Below, piece by piece: positions 52,903-60,192 of a DNA stretch of 64,000 bases. Position numbers and translations under genes: made by a program. Position 1 is the first letter of the stretch; each line of letters opens with the position of its first letter. The notes under the pieces were generated by a model. It ran no database searches and was not told where the DNA came from. It was given only the letters and a program-made list of their open reading frames with translations. Source of the DNA: CG2-30-46-19 sp034414555 (GTDB taxonomy: Bacteria; Chloroflexota; Dehalococcoidia; GIF9; AB-539-J10); NCBI GenBank assembly GCA_034414555.1, contig DAOUMA010000008.1, positions 1-64,000 of the forward strand, read 5' to 3'.

Positions 52903-53835
52903 ATGTCGGTTATTTTCATGGGCACGCCGCAGTTTGCCGTGCCAGTATTGGAATCTTTGCTTAATGGTTCTTACCAGGTAGTGGCAGTATGCACCCAACC
53001 TGATAAGCCTACTGGGAGAAAGCGGGAACTTATTCCTTCGCCGGTAAAAGCTCTAGCTTTGAGTCGCCATATCCCTGTTATGCAACCAAAGACGTTTAAG
53101 TCGCCGCAAGCGGTGGAGGAACTGACTCGATTCTGCCCTGATTTAATCGTGGTTGCTGCTTTTGGTCTCATTCTTCCTCCTGCGGTGTTATCCCTGCCCC
53201 AGTTTGGTTGTCTTAATGTTCATCCTTCATTATTGCCCCGTCATCGTGGGCCATCACCTGTGGCTGGTGCTATTCTTGAGGGGGATGAAATTACCGCCGT
53301 CACTATCATGTTATTGGGTGCAGGATTGGACAGCGGCCCCATTTTAGCCCAGCGGGAAATACCTATCCTGCCTGAGGACACCACTGGCTCGCTCACTGAC
53401 AAGCTGGCTCAACTGGGAGCGGCTCTTTTGATGGATATTTTACCGGGATGGCTTGAGGGCAAGATTAAGCCACAACCTCAAGATGAAAGCAGAGCTACTT
53501 ACACCAGGCTGATAACCAGCAGGGATGGGGAGATAAACTGGCATTTCCCTGCTGTGGAAATCTGGCGAATGGTAAGGGCTTATAACCCATGGCCAGTTTG
53601 CTATAGCTGGTGGTGCGGCAAAAGGATTAAAATCCACAGTGCTATCCCTCTGGAGGGTGTAACTCAAGGAAAGGTGGGGGAGGTGGTGGCTTTGCCTTCG
53701 TCACACGGAGTAGGTGTGGTCACCGGAGATGGCATCCTCGAACTCGATGAAGTGCAACTGGCAGGGAAAAGGGAAATGTCAATTGCTGAGTTTATGAGAG
53801 GGCAGAGGGACTTCATCGGCTCAGTCCTGGGTTGA
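52903..53835 (+). CDS. fmt: Methionyl-tRNA formyltransferase
   Basis: 310 residues from ATG 52903 (TTG 52897 adds two codons). IFMGTPQFAVPVLESL at the N-terminus, NVHPSLLPRHRGPSPVAGAI with the catalytic Asn/His, and the C-terminal OB-like domain from about 205. It formylates initiator Met-tRNA. Its start region is divergent from dnaA. A TTGACA lies at 52859-52864 but has only a poor -10 partner. Confidence 0.9.
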   Translation: MSVIFMGTPQFAVPVLESLLNGSYQVVAVCTQPDKPTGRKRELIPSPVKALALSRHIPVMQPKTFKSPQAVEELTRFCPDLIVVAAFGLILPPAVLSLPQFGCLNVHPSLLPRHRGPSPVAGAILEGDEITAVTIMLLGAGLDSGPILAQREIPILPEDTTGSLTDKLAQLGAALLMDILPGWLEGKIKPQPQDESRATYTRLITSRDGEINWHFPAVEIWRMVRAYNPWPVCYSWWCGKRIKIHSAIPLEGVTQGKVGEVVALPSSHGVGVVTGDGILELDEVQLAGKREMSIAEFMRGQRDFIGSVLG

Positions 53836-53897
53836 GGGTGCTGCTTATTTGACCTGATTTCTATTTAGTAATAATATTTTTCACGGAGTTTTGAGAG

Positions 53898-54608
53898 ATG
53901 TTTTTCTTGTTTGACCCAACGTGGTTTTTATTTATGATACCCCCGTTTATATTCATGATTTACGCTCAGGTGAAGGTAAATTCGGCATTCAAGAAATATT
54001 CTCGGGTGCGTAATATGCACGGGGTTACTGGAGCGGAAGTAGCTGGGACACTTTTAAGGGATAAGGAGCTGGACGATGTCAGGCTGGAGCAAATAAAAAC
54101 TAGACTAGGCGACCACTATGACCCCAGAAACAAGGTGTTGCGACTTTCTCCCGAGGTCTATTCCACACCTTCAGTGGCAGCATTGGGAATCGTGGCTCAT
54201 GAAATCGGACACGCTGTTCAGGACAAGAGTGGTTACGCCTTTTTGAGATTTCGCACTGCTTTGGTCCCCGCGGCCAATATCGGCAGCCAGTTGGGTTGGA
54301 TATGCGTCATAATCGGTCTGTTTCTCTATCTTCTCGCCGGTAAATTTGGGCTAACCGTTGTTTGGAGTGGTATTTTCCTGTTTGCCCTGGCGGTTCTTTT
54401 TTCCTTGGTTACCCTTCCTGTGGAATTTAATGCCAGCAGTAGGGCTCTTCACATGTTGCGTGGTAGCGGTTTGGTCTCCGTTGAGGAATACAATGGTGCC
54501 CGGGCTGTCCTTTCTGCAGCAGCGCTAACCTATGTAGCTGCCTTTTTCCAGGCACTGGCGCAACTGATGTATTTTTTGTTGCTTGCCGTAGGCTTAGGCC
54601 GCAGGTAG
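53898..54608 (+). CDS. Membrane zinc metallopeptidase (YugP-like, Zn_peptidase_2)
   Basis: 236 residues. An N-terminal membrane helix (FDPTWFLFMIPPFIFMIYAQ), then the zinc motif IVAHEIGHAVQDKSGYAFLRFR (HExxH) near 95, and three more membrane helices; PVEFNASSRALHMLRGSG contains the third ligand glutamate. Members of this family are integral membrane metalloproteases of unknown substrate. Stand-alone, with a GGAG site 11 nt before the ATG. Confidence 0.88.
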   Translation: MFFLFDPTWFLFMIPPFIFMIYAQVKVNSAFKKYSRVRNMHGVTGAEVAGTLLRDKELDDVRLEQIKTRLGDHYDPRNKVLRLSPEVYSTPSVAALGIVAHEIGHAVQDKSGYAFLRFRTALVPAANIGSQLGWICVIIGLFLYLLAGKFGLTVVWSGIFLFALAVLFSLVTLPVEFNASSRALHMLRGSGLVSVEEYNGARAVLSAAALTYVAAFFQALAQLMYFLLLAVGLGRR

Positions 54609-54682
54609 TTTTTGTTGGCTAAGTGCCCAAATTATGATAAGGAATCTCCCCTCATTTCCCGAAACCAATTTAACTTCCCAGC

Positions 54683-54820
54683 TCTCCCCTAGAAGTGGAA
54701 TCGGTCCTCAATGCCGCATTTGCGTAAAGTAATGTCGCCTACCATCGACTAGCAGGAACTCTTGTGGGCTCCACAATAATGAAGGGAATAAGCTTGAAGG
54801 TTCTCCGCTTCTAGGGGCGA
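54683..54820. repeat. MITE-like element with 17-bp imperfect inverted ends
   Basis: TCtCCCCTAGAAGtGGA (54683-54699) faces TCCgCTTCTAGGGGcGA (54804-54820); 15 of 17 positions pair, including a perfect 10-bp core CCCCTAGAAG/CTTCTAGGGG. The 138-bp unit has no ORF and lies between two convergent genes. No clear target-site duplication was seen. Confidence 0.5.
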
Positions 54821-54863
54821 TTACTAAGGACGTGGCTTATGTTTAATCCCTACTGTTTGCTGG

Positions 54864-55160
54864 TCAAAGTTGCTTACTGGCTTTAAGCTCGTTGTAGCAC
54901 TCGTTGCAATATACCGGTCTGCCTTCACGAGGCTGGAACGGTACTTCTGTGGCTTTACCACAACGGGCGCACACTGCGGAGAACATCTCACGGTTGAAGC
55001 TGCTTCCGTAGCGCTGGGATTTCCTTGCTTTGCGGCACGCCGGGCAACGCTTGGGCTCATGAGCATAACCTTTAGAAGCAAAGAACTCTTGTTCCTCAGC
55101 GGTGAAGGTGTAAGTAGCCCCACAATCAGCGCACTCGAGTGTTTTGTCTTCGTAGCCCAT
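54864..55160 (-). CDS. CxxC zinc-ribbon protein
   Basis: 98 residues with four CxxC pairs: CADCGATYTF, CPACRKARKS, CARCGKATEVPF and CNECYNEL, i.e. two zinc ribbons. The first half (TFTAEEQEFFASKGYAHEPKRC) is the probable-zinc-ribbon (zf_Tbcl) pattern and the second is the CxxC-x17-CxxC repeat type common in Chloroflexota and Patescibacteria. Role unknown, possibly nucleic-acid binding. Strong site GAGGAGG just before the ATG. The 100-nt leader can form alternative RNA structures that would hide this site. Confidence 0.8.
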   Translation of the reverse strand: MGYEDKTLECADCGATYTFTAEEQEFFASKGYAHEPKRCPACRKARKSQRYGSSFNREMFSAVCARCGKATEVPFQPREGRPVYCNECYNELKASKQL

Positions 55161-55244
55161 TGAATGACCTCCTCTCTATTAAATTGTTAGGTAGAGTTTC
55201 GGTCATTCAGCACCTTGAATAATTTAACCCGGTATGTAATGACC
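55161..55244 (-). promoter_or_regulatory. Candidate RNA switch in the zinc-ribbon gene leader
   Basis: In the mRNA sense, segment 1 GGTCATT (55244-55238), segment 2 TGAATGACC (55209-55201) and segment 3 GGTCATTCA (55169-55161). Segment 2 can pair with segment 3 over 9 bp, covering the end of the AGGAGG site and everything up to the AUG, or with segment 1 over 7 bp, which would free the site. The two pairings exclude each other. Confidence 0.45.
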
Positions 55245-55268
55245 TAGTACTAACTCCAACGGAAATAT

Positions 55269-55297
55269 ATTATATACCACAACGATTTATATTGCAA
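55269..55297 (-). promoter_or_regulatory. Promoter of the zinc-ribbon gene
   Basis: On the minus strand, TTGCAA (55297-55292) and TATAAT (55274-55269) with a 17-nt spacer. Transcription would start near 55262, giving a leader of about 100 nt. Confidence 0.65.
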
Positions 55298-55511
55298 GAG
55301 CCTGTACTCGCTCAGATAGATAGGTGACACCTTAAAGTATGAAGATCGTGTACTATTTTGAGCTTAAACTTTGGGCTCAAATAATTCTTTGCTTTGTGCA
55401 AGTCCTCCCCCACACGTCATTGCTTCGTCGCTATCACCCCTCGCAATGACAGAAAGAGCAGGCTTGATTTAGCTTTTGGGGACAATGTGGTAAAATCTTC
55501 TGTGATTAGCT
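55298..55511. other. Intergenic stretch holding a short palindromic repeat
   Basis: No gene is seen in this part of the 350-bp gap. The repeat copy at 55416-55450 is listed separately. Confidence 0.4.
55416..55450. repeat. Dispersed palindromic repeat, internally deleted copy
   Basis: Keeps GTCATTG at the left and the full right end CTTCGTCG...CTCGCAATGAC of the element at 15350-15445, with the middle removed. Confidence 0.6.
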
Positions 55512-55895
55512 ATGCCAGTTTACGAATACCGTTGTAATTCTTGCCACCGTAAGGTTAGTTTATATCACCCCAAGTTTTCTTCAGATATCCCTGGTTGCCC
55601 TCACTGCGGGGGTGAGCTTAAGCGAATATTTTCCACTTTCGCTATGCATAAGACCGGCGAGGATGTTTATGACGATATACTTTCTGACCAGAACTTGACT
55701 GAAGGAATGATGCGAAATGACCCCCGAGCTTTAATTGAGTGGAACAAGCGAATGACTGGTGGTGAAGAAGTCCCCCCTGATTATGAGGAGATAACGGAAA
55801 GAATGGAGAGGGGGGAGTGGCCTGTTGAGCAAATCGAGCAAAAGAGAAGAGAGGTAATGGACTTGCCCGAGCCACCAAAGAAAGGAGAGGATTAA
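55512..55895 (+). CDS. FmdB-family zinc-ribbon protein (1)
   Basis: 127 residues. MPVYEYRCNSCHRKVSLYHPKF with the second pair CPHCGGELKRIFSTF is the FmdB regulatory-protein zinc ribbon. The C-terminus is acidic and helical (ITERMERGEWPVEQIEQ). The family is named from a formamidase operon, but its function is uncertain. Followed after 12 nt by a paralogue. Confidence 0.8.
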   Translation: MPVYEYRCNSCHRKVSLYHPKFSSDIPGCPHCGGELKRIFSTFAMHKTGEDVYDDILSDQNLTEGMMRNDPRALIEWNKRMTGGEEVPPDYEEITERMERGEWPVEQIEQKRREVMDLPEPPKKGED

Positions 55896-55907
55896 CAAGG
55901 AGGCAAG

Positions 55908-56282
55908 GTGCCAATCTATGAATTTATCTGCCAAGATTGCCATAAAAAGACCAGCGTTCTGGTAAGGAGTGTCTCGGAGTCTGTTACCCTTGCCTGTCAC
56001 TTTTGCGGCAGTGCTAGTTTATCCCGTACCGTATCAAGTTTCGCTTATCACAAGTCACTACAAACTGTATGGGAGGAGAGTGGCGAGCCGTCATCGCATC
56101 CCAGCGATGATTATTACAAAGACCCTCGCAATATCGGTCGCTGGGCGGAGAAAAAGTTCCAAGAAATGGGTGAAGAGATGCCTTCCCAGCTTAAGGAGGA
56201 AATACAGGCAGCCCGAGAAGGTGTGATGCCCGAGCCGCTGAAGGATTTGCAGAATGCCTCACCAACCGCTTCGTATAGTTGA
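55908..56282 (+). CDS. FmdB-family zinc-ribbon protein (2)
   Basis: 124 residues from a GTG, with AAGGAGG 5 nt upstream. MPIYEFICQDCHKKTSVLV and CHFCGSASLSRTVSSFAYHK make the ribbon; the C-terminal half mirrors that of the gene before it (DPRNIGRWAEKKFQEMGEE against DPRALIEWNKRMTGGEE), showing tandem duplication. Overlaps the ThiE fusion gene by 29 nt. Confidence 0.8.
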   Translation: MPIYEFICQDCHKKTSVLVRSVSESVTLACHFCGSASLSRTVSSFAYHKSLQTVWEESGEPSSHPSDDYYKDPRNIGRWAEKKFQEMGEEMPSQLKEEIQAAREGVMPEPLKDLQNASPTASYS

Positions 56283-57387
56283 TGCCAACCTTAACCGCTC
56301 TGCTGAAGGGTTGCGCGTTCTGGAAGATGTTGCCCGCTTCGTTCTAAATGACGCCGCATTGAGCCAGCAGTTAAGGACTATCCGTCACAATCTGGCCGAT
56401 GCCGGCAGGTCACTGGGCGTAATTCTTCTGGAGGAAAGGGACTCGGAACACGATGTCGGCATTAGCAAAGAAAATGCCATTGCGAGCCCCTCCTCTGTCA
56501 TTGCGAGCCGAAGGCGAAGCAATCTCAAGGAAGCAAAGCAGTCCTACCCCGATTTAATTAGCCTAGTCGAAGCCAATGCTAACAGGGTGGAGGAGTCGCT
56601 GCGGGTGTTGGAGGAACTGGCCAAGTTAGCAGGGTTAAGCTCCAGGCTGGATGCGGTGAAATTCGAGCAGGCGAGGTTCAGCCTTTATTCGGCGGAAAAA
56701 GCGATGGTGGCTAAGCTAACACGGCAGGATAAGGTAAAACAGTTGCCCGGGCTTTATGTCATTCTGGACAGGCAGGCTCTGGCTGGCAGGGACGAACTGG
56801 AGGTAGCTGGCGAGATTGTTCAAGGAGGGGCCAGGGTTATCCAGCTCCGGGATAAACGGAGCTACAAGGGGGAATTGCTGCCTATTGCCCAAGGGCTTAA
56901 GGAGTTATGTGCAAAGTCAGGCGTTTTATTCATCGTCAACGACTATCTTGATTTAGCACTGGCAGTTGATGCTGATGGTCTCCATCTGGGGCAGAAAGAT
57001 TTGCCGGTTCATATTGCCCGGAGAGAATTGCCCATCGATAAAATAATTGGCAGCTCGGTTACCACGGTATCACGGGCGATCGAGATGAGGGATGAAGGGG
57101 CGGATTATATTTCCGTGGGAGTCATGTTCCCCACGAGAGGCAAAGAAGGGGTGGTGGTTGTTGGGCTGGATATGCTCCAGCAGGTCAAAAAGGCAATATC
57201 ATCTCCACTGGTGGCTATCGGCGGCATTGATGAGAGTAATGTTGGCGAGGTAATCGCTGCTGGTGCTGATTGTGTCGCTGTGATTAACGCCGTGTTAGGC
57301 AAACCGGATGTCCGCAAAGCCACCAGACAACTGGTCAGCCAGATAAAGAGAGCAAAAAGAAAATGCCAGGGTTATCAGACGAGTTAG
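56254..57387 (+). CDS. thiE: ThiD2-ThiE fusion, thiamine-phosphate synthase
   Basis: 377 residues. Residues about 5-145 form a ThiD2-like helical domain (RIVDANLNRSAEGLRVLEDV, and a second related copy LVEANANRVEESLRVLEELA). Residues about 165-365 are the ThiE TIM barrel: GARVIQLRDKRSYKGELLP, FIVNDYLDLALAVDADGLHLGQ, ISVGVMFPTRGKEGVV (the TxTK region appears as PTRGK) and VAIGGIDESNV. ThiE joins HMP-PP and thiazole phosphate. Between the ThiD2 halves, residues near 75-92 are encoded by a copy of the dispersed palindromic repeat, read in frame. Start ATG 56254 overlaps the previous gene. Confidence 0.88.
   Translation: MPHQPLRIVDANLNRSAEGLRVLEDVARFVLNDAALSQQLRTIRHNLADAGRSLGVILLEERDSEHDVGISKENAIASPSSVIASRRRSNLKEAKQSYPDLISLVEANANRVEESLRVLEELAKLAGLSSRLDAVKFEQARFSLYSAEKAMVAKLTRQDKVKQLPGLYVILDRQALAGRDELEVAGEIVQGGARVIQLRDKRSYKGELLPIAQGLKELCAKSGVLFIVNDYLDLALAVDADGLHLGQKDLPVHIARRELPIDKIIGSSVTTVSRAIEMRDEGADYISVGVMFPTRGKEGVVVVGLDMLQQVKKAISSPLVAIGGIDESNVGEVIAAGADCVAVINAVLGKPDVRKATRQLVSQIKRAKRKCQGYQTS
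56477..56530. repeat. Partial palindromic repeat inside the thiE coding sequence
   Basis: GTCATTGCGAG at 56497-56507, followed by CCGAAGGCGAAGCAATCTC, is the left half of the element at 15350-15445. A shorter CCATTGCGAG lies just before it (56478-56487). It is read as VIASRRRSNLKEA in frame. Confidence 0.65.
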
Positions 57388-57989
57388 AAGCTATTGCCGC
57401 AAAGATTCGCTCCTACTTCACCGCTGAGGATGAAGCCCGGGAGAAGGCTTTGCGCCTCTGCCGCCAGATAATTCGCAATAGTGCCAATGCCATAAGGGCT
57501 GTTCATCGTCAGGAGCAGGATAAGGCAAGACAAATTCTTGACTCAACTTACAAATTGGTTCAGGAGATAAATGATAGCCTCAGTGACCATCCCGGTTTGC
57601 TCTATTCAGGATTCGTTCATGATGCTAAAAAGGAGTTTGCCGAAGGGAGCATCACCTTGGCTTTAATTGCCGGTGGCAAGCTTCCTGAACCTGAGACGGT
57701 AGGCGTTGATTACGCTGCCTATCTCAACGGACTTGGTGAGGCGGTGGGTGAATTGAGGCGCTATATATTGGATAGCATGAGGAGAGATGATTTCTCCCGC
57801 TGCGAGGAATTGCTAAACGCTATGGACGACGTTTATGGCACATTGATGACCATGGATTTCACCGAAATCATCACCCATGGCTTAAGACGAACTACAGATG
57901 CCATCCGGGGCATTATCGAGAGGACTCGTGGTGATGTGACCATGGCTTTGCGGCAAAAGGAGCTGGAAGCAAAGCTGGGTAAACAGTAA
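57363..57989 (+). CDS. Translin-family protein
   Basis: 208 residues, all-helical. LRLCRQIIRNSANAIRAVHRQEQD, LYSGFVHDAKKEFAEGSITLALIAG and AAYLNGLGEAVGELRRYILD match the translin fold, with an FxxD/KExxE-type acidic set. Translins bind single-stranded nucleic acid and, as in archaeal octamers, can be ribonucleases. They are scarce in bacteria. It overlaps the thiE gene by 25 nt and is cotranscribed. Confidence 0.85.
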   Translation: MPGLSDELEAIAAKIRSYFTAEDEAREKALRLCRQIIRNSANAIRAVHRQEQDKARQILDSTYKLVQEINDSLSDHPGLLYSGFVHDAKKEFAEGSITLALIAGGKLPEPETVGVDYAAYLNGLGEAVGELRRYILDSMRRDDFSRCEELLNAMDDVYGTLMTMDFTEIITHGLRRTTDAIRGIIERTRGDVTMALRQKELEAKLGKQ

Positions 57990-58015
57990 CTGGTTATTAA
58001 GAGGGTGTTTTAAAA

Positions 58016-58067
58016 TGTAGTTGCCCAATTTATTGGGCAAATGCGCCTGATGAATCAGGCAACTACA
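58016..58067. repeat. Cloverleaf-like palindrome (three-way junction)
   Basis: Outer perfect 10-bp inverted ends TGTAGTTGCC (58016-58025) and GGCAACTACA (58058-58067) enclose two perfect 7-bp hairpins with 2-nt loops: GCCCAAT/ATTGGGC (58023-58038) and GCCTGAT/ATCAGGC (58045-58060). The arms overlap the outer stem by a few bases, so alternative foldings compete. Confidence 0.65.
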
Positions 58068-58109
58068 GAAATTTGGGGGTGAAACATTTATTAATTGAGG
58101 GAGGTAGTC

Positions 58110-58628
58110 ATGAAAGAGTCGTGGGATGCTATATTACAGAAGGCGTTTGAGTCTGCCCGCAAATACGAGATGAAGTGTACTGGGTGTGCCCAGACGACCA
58201 TTGCGGGCATCTTCGATGCCTTAGACATTGAAAATGATGATGTGTTCCGAAGCGCAAGTGGGCTTGCGGATGGGTTGGGCTTAACCGGCGATGGTTCGTG
58301 CGGTGCCCTTGTTGGCGGTTCCATGGTCATCAGTTACCTCTTTGGCCGGGAAAAGAAGGACTTTCCTGACATGTTTAAACCCATGAGGTCATATATGATG
58401 GTTAAGAAACTTCATGATAGATTTGTGGAACAATATGGGTCATGCCGGTGCTATGATATCCAGAAGCACCTTATGGGCAGAACCTTTAATCTATATGACA
58501 CATCGGAGCTGGAAAAAGCCATTGAGGCTGAGATGTTTGATCATTGTTCCAAGGTTGCTGGTACCGCTGCCAGGCTGGCTGCAGAGATAATACTGTCCGA
58601 AAGGGAGCGCCAAAAAGGCGAAAAATAA
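58110..58628 (+). CDS. C_GCAxxG_C_C-family redox protein
   Basis: 172 residues from ATG 58110, with GGGAGG 5 nt before it. The family signature is present: CTGCAQTTIAGIF (CxGCA) near residue 27, GSCGALVGGSMV near 66 and CRCYDIQ near 113. These small proteins of anaerobes carry conserved cysteines thought to hold a metal or redox centre; function is unproven. The TTG at 58095 is rejected in favour of the better ribosome site. Cotranscribed with the DUF169 gene 13 nt downstream. Confidence 0.85.
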   Translation: MKESWDAILQKAFESARKYEMKCTGCAQTTIAGIFDALDIENDDVFRSASGLADGLGLTGDGSCGALVGGSMVISYLFGREKKDFPDMFKPMRSYMMVKKLHDRFVEQYGSCRCYDIQKHLMGRTFNLYDTSELEKAIEAEMFDHCSKVAGTAARLAAEIILSERERQKGEK

Positions 58629-58641
58629 TAGGGAGGTGGCC

Positions 58642-59421
58642 ATGGCACAGGATATATGGAAGGCAAAAGAGGAGCAATTGGATAGGTATCTAAGGCTGGA
58701 CACATTTCCTTTAGGTGTGAGGTTCCTGAAAAAGGGAGATGCATTTCCTGAGAAGACCACGACGCCCTCAAGCATGGGGATAAAGATTGCCCTGTGCCAG
58801 GCAACGAATCTTGCCCGGAGATGGAAATGGTCTATGGGGATTGAAGAAGGTGACATAAATTGTATTCCGGCTCTTGTTGGCTTTGGCTGGAGACAGCCTG
58901 AAAATATAGACGCAATGCTCGATTTCCTTATAAGCATGGGTTATTTTGAGACAAAAGAGGCTGCTAAGAAAACCGTGGAGAAAATGACCGTAATGGAGCC
59001 AGGGCGATTTGAACGGCTCTATATCTCCCCCCTTTCAAGGACGAAACTCGACCCGGATGTAGTGGTCATATACGGCAATCCGGCGCAAATGATGAGGCTC
59101 GCCCAGGGTTATATCTATAAAAGGGGTGGGGTTGTTACCTCTGAGACGACCCTGGGGTTTACCTGTGCCAGTGAGATGATATGGCCATTGAAACAGGGGA
59201 AAGCCTGCTTCATTCATCCCGGCAGGGGCGAAAGGGTGCTCGGGCTTACCCAGGACCACGAGATGGCATTCTCCTTGCCCGCATCTCAGTTGGATGACTT
59301 AATAGTAGGTCTTGAGGTAACGCATAAAGGGGGTACGCGCTATCCTGTCCAGAGCTATCTATTATTTCAGCCCATGCAGCTCCCCCAGTTCCAAGAGCTG
59401 GAAAAACACCTGAAGCCTTGA
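58642..59421 (+). CDS. DUF169-family protein
   Basis: 259 residues from ATG 58642 with GGGAGGTGGCC upstream. DUF169 features: YLRLDTFPLGVRFLKKGDAF at the N-terminus, ALCQATNLARRW near 50 with a conserved cysteine, CASEMIWPLKQGKACFIHPGRGERV near 175, and GTRYPVQSYLL at the end. Members are common in anaerobes and archaea, and the role is unknown. Operon with the C_GCAxxG_C_C gene suggests a shared redox or metal function. Confidence 0.85.
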   Translation: MAQDIWKAKEEQLDRYLRLDTFPLGVRFLKKGDAFPEKTTTPSSMGIKIALCQATNLARRWKWSMGIEEGDINCIPALVGFGWRQPENIDAMLDFLISMGYFETKEAAKKTVEKMTVMEPGRFERLYISPLSRTKLDPDVVVIYGNPAQMMRLAQGYIYKRGGVVTSETTLGFTCASEMIWPLKQGKACFIHPGRGERVLGLTQDHEMAFSLPASQLDDLIVGLEVTHKGGTRYPVQSYLLFQPMQLPQFQELEKHLKP

Positions 59422-59544
59422 ATGTGTGGAGCAGAGTTCAAATAAGCTAATTAACCTGTGTTTCCCGTATCAAGCTGGGTCTGGGTGTATAGGCATCTTG
59501 CTCTGGTAAAATAGCTACAAAAGCCCCTTATTTTGCTTCATCCG

Positions 59545-59685
59545 ATGGGGTTGCTGGAGGAACCTCTGGGTGAAAAACCTAAAGAGGCATTGAGAGTTCA
59601 ATTCGATAAGAGGCTGAGGCTGGAGTTCCATGGTGCTAGGATTGCTTCGGATGCAGGGCTGTGCTTGAAAAAATTAATGGAATAA
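59545..59685 (+). pseudogene. Truncated IS1380-family transposase N-terminus
   Basis: A 46-codon frame whose centre LRVQFDKRLRLEFHGARIASDAGL matches, in two adjoining parts, the N-terminus of IS1380 transposases (LxVxFDxxLxLEFHG followed by xITSDAGL). The rest of the transposase (about 400 residues) and both ends are missing. The rest of the 59422-59758 gap shows nothing else. Confidence 0.55.
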
Positions 59686-59758
59686 AATGCAACCTTTTTA
59701 AGGCTGGAGCGTTATAGTAGTTAGAAGAAGAATTAATCATTAAAAGAAGGAGGTTCCA

Positions 59759-60136
59759 ATGAAAGGATTTGCGACTGTGGCGGTGATATCAATGCTGGTG
59801 GTCTCTTTGATAGCCGGCTGTAGTGGGGCAGTGGCCTACACTGACCCCGAGCGGGTGATAAACACCACCGTTAACCAGGAGTTTACTATCGCTTTGGACT
59901 CAAACCCTACTACCGGTTATAACTGGGAGGTAAGTTACGACGAGAATATGCTTAGCTTGGAAAAGGAGGAATATAATCCCGATGCAAAGGCGCCGGGTCT
60001 GCTTGGTGCCGGTGGAACTCAGTATTACCGGTTCAAGGCGCTAAAGGTGGGTGCAACCGAGATAACTGTTACCTATAAACGCTCCTGGAAAACGGGATAT
60101 GCCGAGCAGAAGGCATTTACCGTTGATATAAAATAA
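59759..60136 (+). CDS. Chagasin-family (I42) protease inhibitor, lipoprotein
   Basis: 125 residues. A lipoprotein signal with lipobox LIAGC (cleavage before Cys 20) directs it to the outer face of the membrane. The mature part has the chagasin loops NPTTGYNW, GAGGTQYYRFKAL and a late RSW, which plug papain-like cysteine proteases. GAAGGAGG sits 5 nt before the ATG. The likely role is protection from secreted cysteine proteases; no such protease gene is seen here. Confidence 0.85.
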   Translation: MKGFATVAVISMLVVSLIAGCSGAVAYTDPERVINTTVNQEFTIALDSNPTTGYNWEVSYDENMLSLEKEEYNPDAKAPGLLGAGGTQYYRFKALKVGATEITVTYKRSWKTGYAEQKAFTVDIK

Positions 60137-60192
60137 AGATACGCAAAAAGGGCGTAGATAAGTGAGTTAATCCGCTGGATTAGATGCTCGTC

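Noticed and set aside
56254..57387. thiE as a pseudogene because of the inserted repeat
   Set aside because: The frame is open throughout and all barrel motifs are present.
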